DNA of 64,000 bases from Lepus europaeus (taxonomy: Eukaryota; Chordata; Mammalia; Lagomorpha; Leporidae). The notes beneath the pieces were generated by a model that was given only the letters and a program-made list of their open reading frames with translations, searched no databases and had not been told where the DNA came from. A program made the translations under genes and the position numbers. Where the stretch lies: positions 18,073,218 to 18,137,217 of the forward strand of contig NC_084850.1 of the NCBI RefSeq assembly GCF_033115175.1, read 5' to 3'. Shown here one piece after another: positions 63,180 to 64,000 of the stretch. How positions within the stretch are numbered: position 1 is the stretch's first letter; the number at the start of each line of letters is the position of its first letter.

Positions 63180-64000
63180 ATCAATAGTCACATAGAACGT
63201 TAATGGCCTGAACTGTCCAGTTAAAAGACACAGATTGGCTGATTGGGTTATGGAACAAAACCCATCTATTTGATGCTTACAAGAAACACATCTTTCCAAC
63301 AACGATGCATACAGACTGAAAGTGAAAGCCTGGAAAAATATATACCATGCCAACAGAAATGAAAAGAGAGCGGGCGTAGCCATCTTAATATCGGAAAACA
63401 TAAACTTTACCACAAAAACTGTTAGGAAAGACAAAGAGGGGCACTATATAATGATTAAGGGATCCATTCAACAGGAAGATATAATGATTATCAATGTATA
63501 TGCACCTAATTACAGGGCACCGGTTTATTTAGAAGATTTGTTAAGGGAATTAAAGGGAGACTTAGACTCTAATACAATAGTACTGGGGGACGTCAATACT
63601 CCACTCTCAGAGATAGACAGATCAACAGGACAGAAGACCAACAAGGAGACAGTAGATTTAAAAGACACTATAGCCCAAATGGATCTAACAGATATCTACA
63701 GAACATTTCATCCTACACAGAAAGCATTTACATTCTTCTCAGCAGTACATGGAACCTTCTCTAGGATTGACCACATTCTAGGCCATAAAGCAAGTCTCAG
63801 CAAATTCAAAAGAATTAGAATCATACCATGCAGCTTCTCAGACCACAAAGGAATGAAGTTGGAAATTAGCATCTCAGAATCCCTAGAGCATATGCAAACT
63901 CATGGAGATTGAACAACATGCTCCTGAATGAACAATGGGTCATAGAAGAAATCAAAAGAGAAATCAAAAATTTCCTGGAAGTAAACGAGGATAACAGTAC
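63180..64000 (+). pseudogene. L1 ORF2 remnant, endonuclease domain, broken and truncated by window end
   Basis: The apurinic/apyrimidinic-like endonuclease domain of ORF2p reads from about 63180. Family catalytic signatures are present: NVNGLN, QETH, GDVNTP, RIDH and FSDH. Two in-frame stops (TAG 63193-63195 and TGA 63271-63273) interrupt the N-terminal part. The long open stretch ends at 63912, where a frameshift moves the homologous reading (SWRLNNMLLNEQW) into another frame. The reverse transcriptase domain would lie beyond the window. Confidence 0.88.

Larger units (their letters stand above)
61072..64000 (+). mobile_element. L1 (LINE-1) retrotransposon, sense, 5' end present, cut by window end
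   Basis: It starts with a GGGGCGGAGCCAAGATGG 5' end typical of mammalian L1, followed by about 1 kb of GC-richer 5' UTR, a degraded ORF1 and the endonuclease part of ORF2. It follows an older L1 fragment. Stops and frameshifts in both ORFs make it non-autonomous. The 3' part lies outside the window, so full length is not established. Confidence 0.9.

Overview
This is a piece of a placental mammal genome, almost certainly a lagomorph and most likely rabbit (Oryctolagus cuniculus). It carries more than thirty copies of the lagomorph-specific tRNA-derived C-repeat SINE, plus L1 copies with the matching 3' end. No bacterial, phage or CRISPR feature is present. The only intact protein-coding gene I can support is ZIC3, a five-zinc-finger transcription factor of left-right patterning. 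ZIC3 is X-linked in placental mammals, so the window is inferred to be X-chromosomal.

Layout. Positions 1-16.4 kb are gene-poor flank downstream of ZIC3, with SINEs, MIR remnants and AT-rich unique DNA that may hold conserved non-coding elements. A CpG-rich block at 16.4-17.9 kb has no recognisable coding gene. ZIC3 is on the minus strand: coding exon 1 at 23682-24741, exon 2 at 22383-22546, exon 3 at 21403-21582. The splice sites are clean, the product is 467 aa, and a probable 3' UTR runs down to about 19.36 kb. Its CpG-island promoter, with four CCAAT boxes, lies near 25.3-25.5 kb. From 25.7 to 33.6 kb is mostly unique upstream sequence, with a degenerate CA-rich minisatellite at 26.05-26.38 kb. 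From 33.6 to 38.6 kb is a cluster of SINEs, L1 and simple repeats. From 40 to 44.7 kb is a second, broken CpG-rich region with a candidate regulatory element at 40.48-40.92 kb. From 46.7 kb to the end the DNA is repeat-dominated and deeply nested. It includes an L1 inside an L1 inside a MIR, a SINE inside a SINE, and dead processed copies of RPL7A (eL8) and CNBP. It ends in an L1 with a complete-looking 5' end and broken ORFs that runs off the window.

How it fits together. The pattern is that of a developmental regulator in a gene-poor neighbourhood: one small three-exon gene in a long CpG island, surrounded by non-coding DNA where distal enhancers would be expected. L1 machinery accounts for the SINEs and the two retrocopies, and matching target-site duplications let the order of many insertions be read directly.

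I found no convincing previously undescribed system. The items most worth checking are a splice-acceptor-preceded 49-codon open segment at 14351-14500 (minus), the orphan CpG island at 16.4-17.9 kb, the candidate enhancers, and the insertion histories at 46.8-48.4 kb and 53-59.5 kb.
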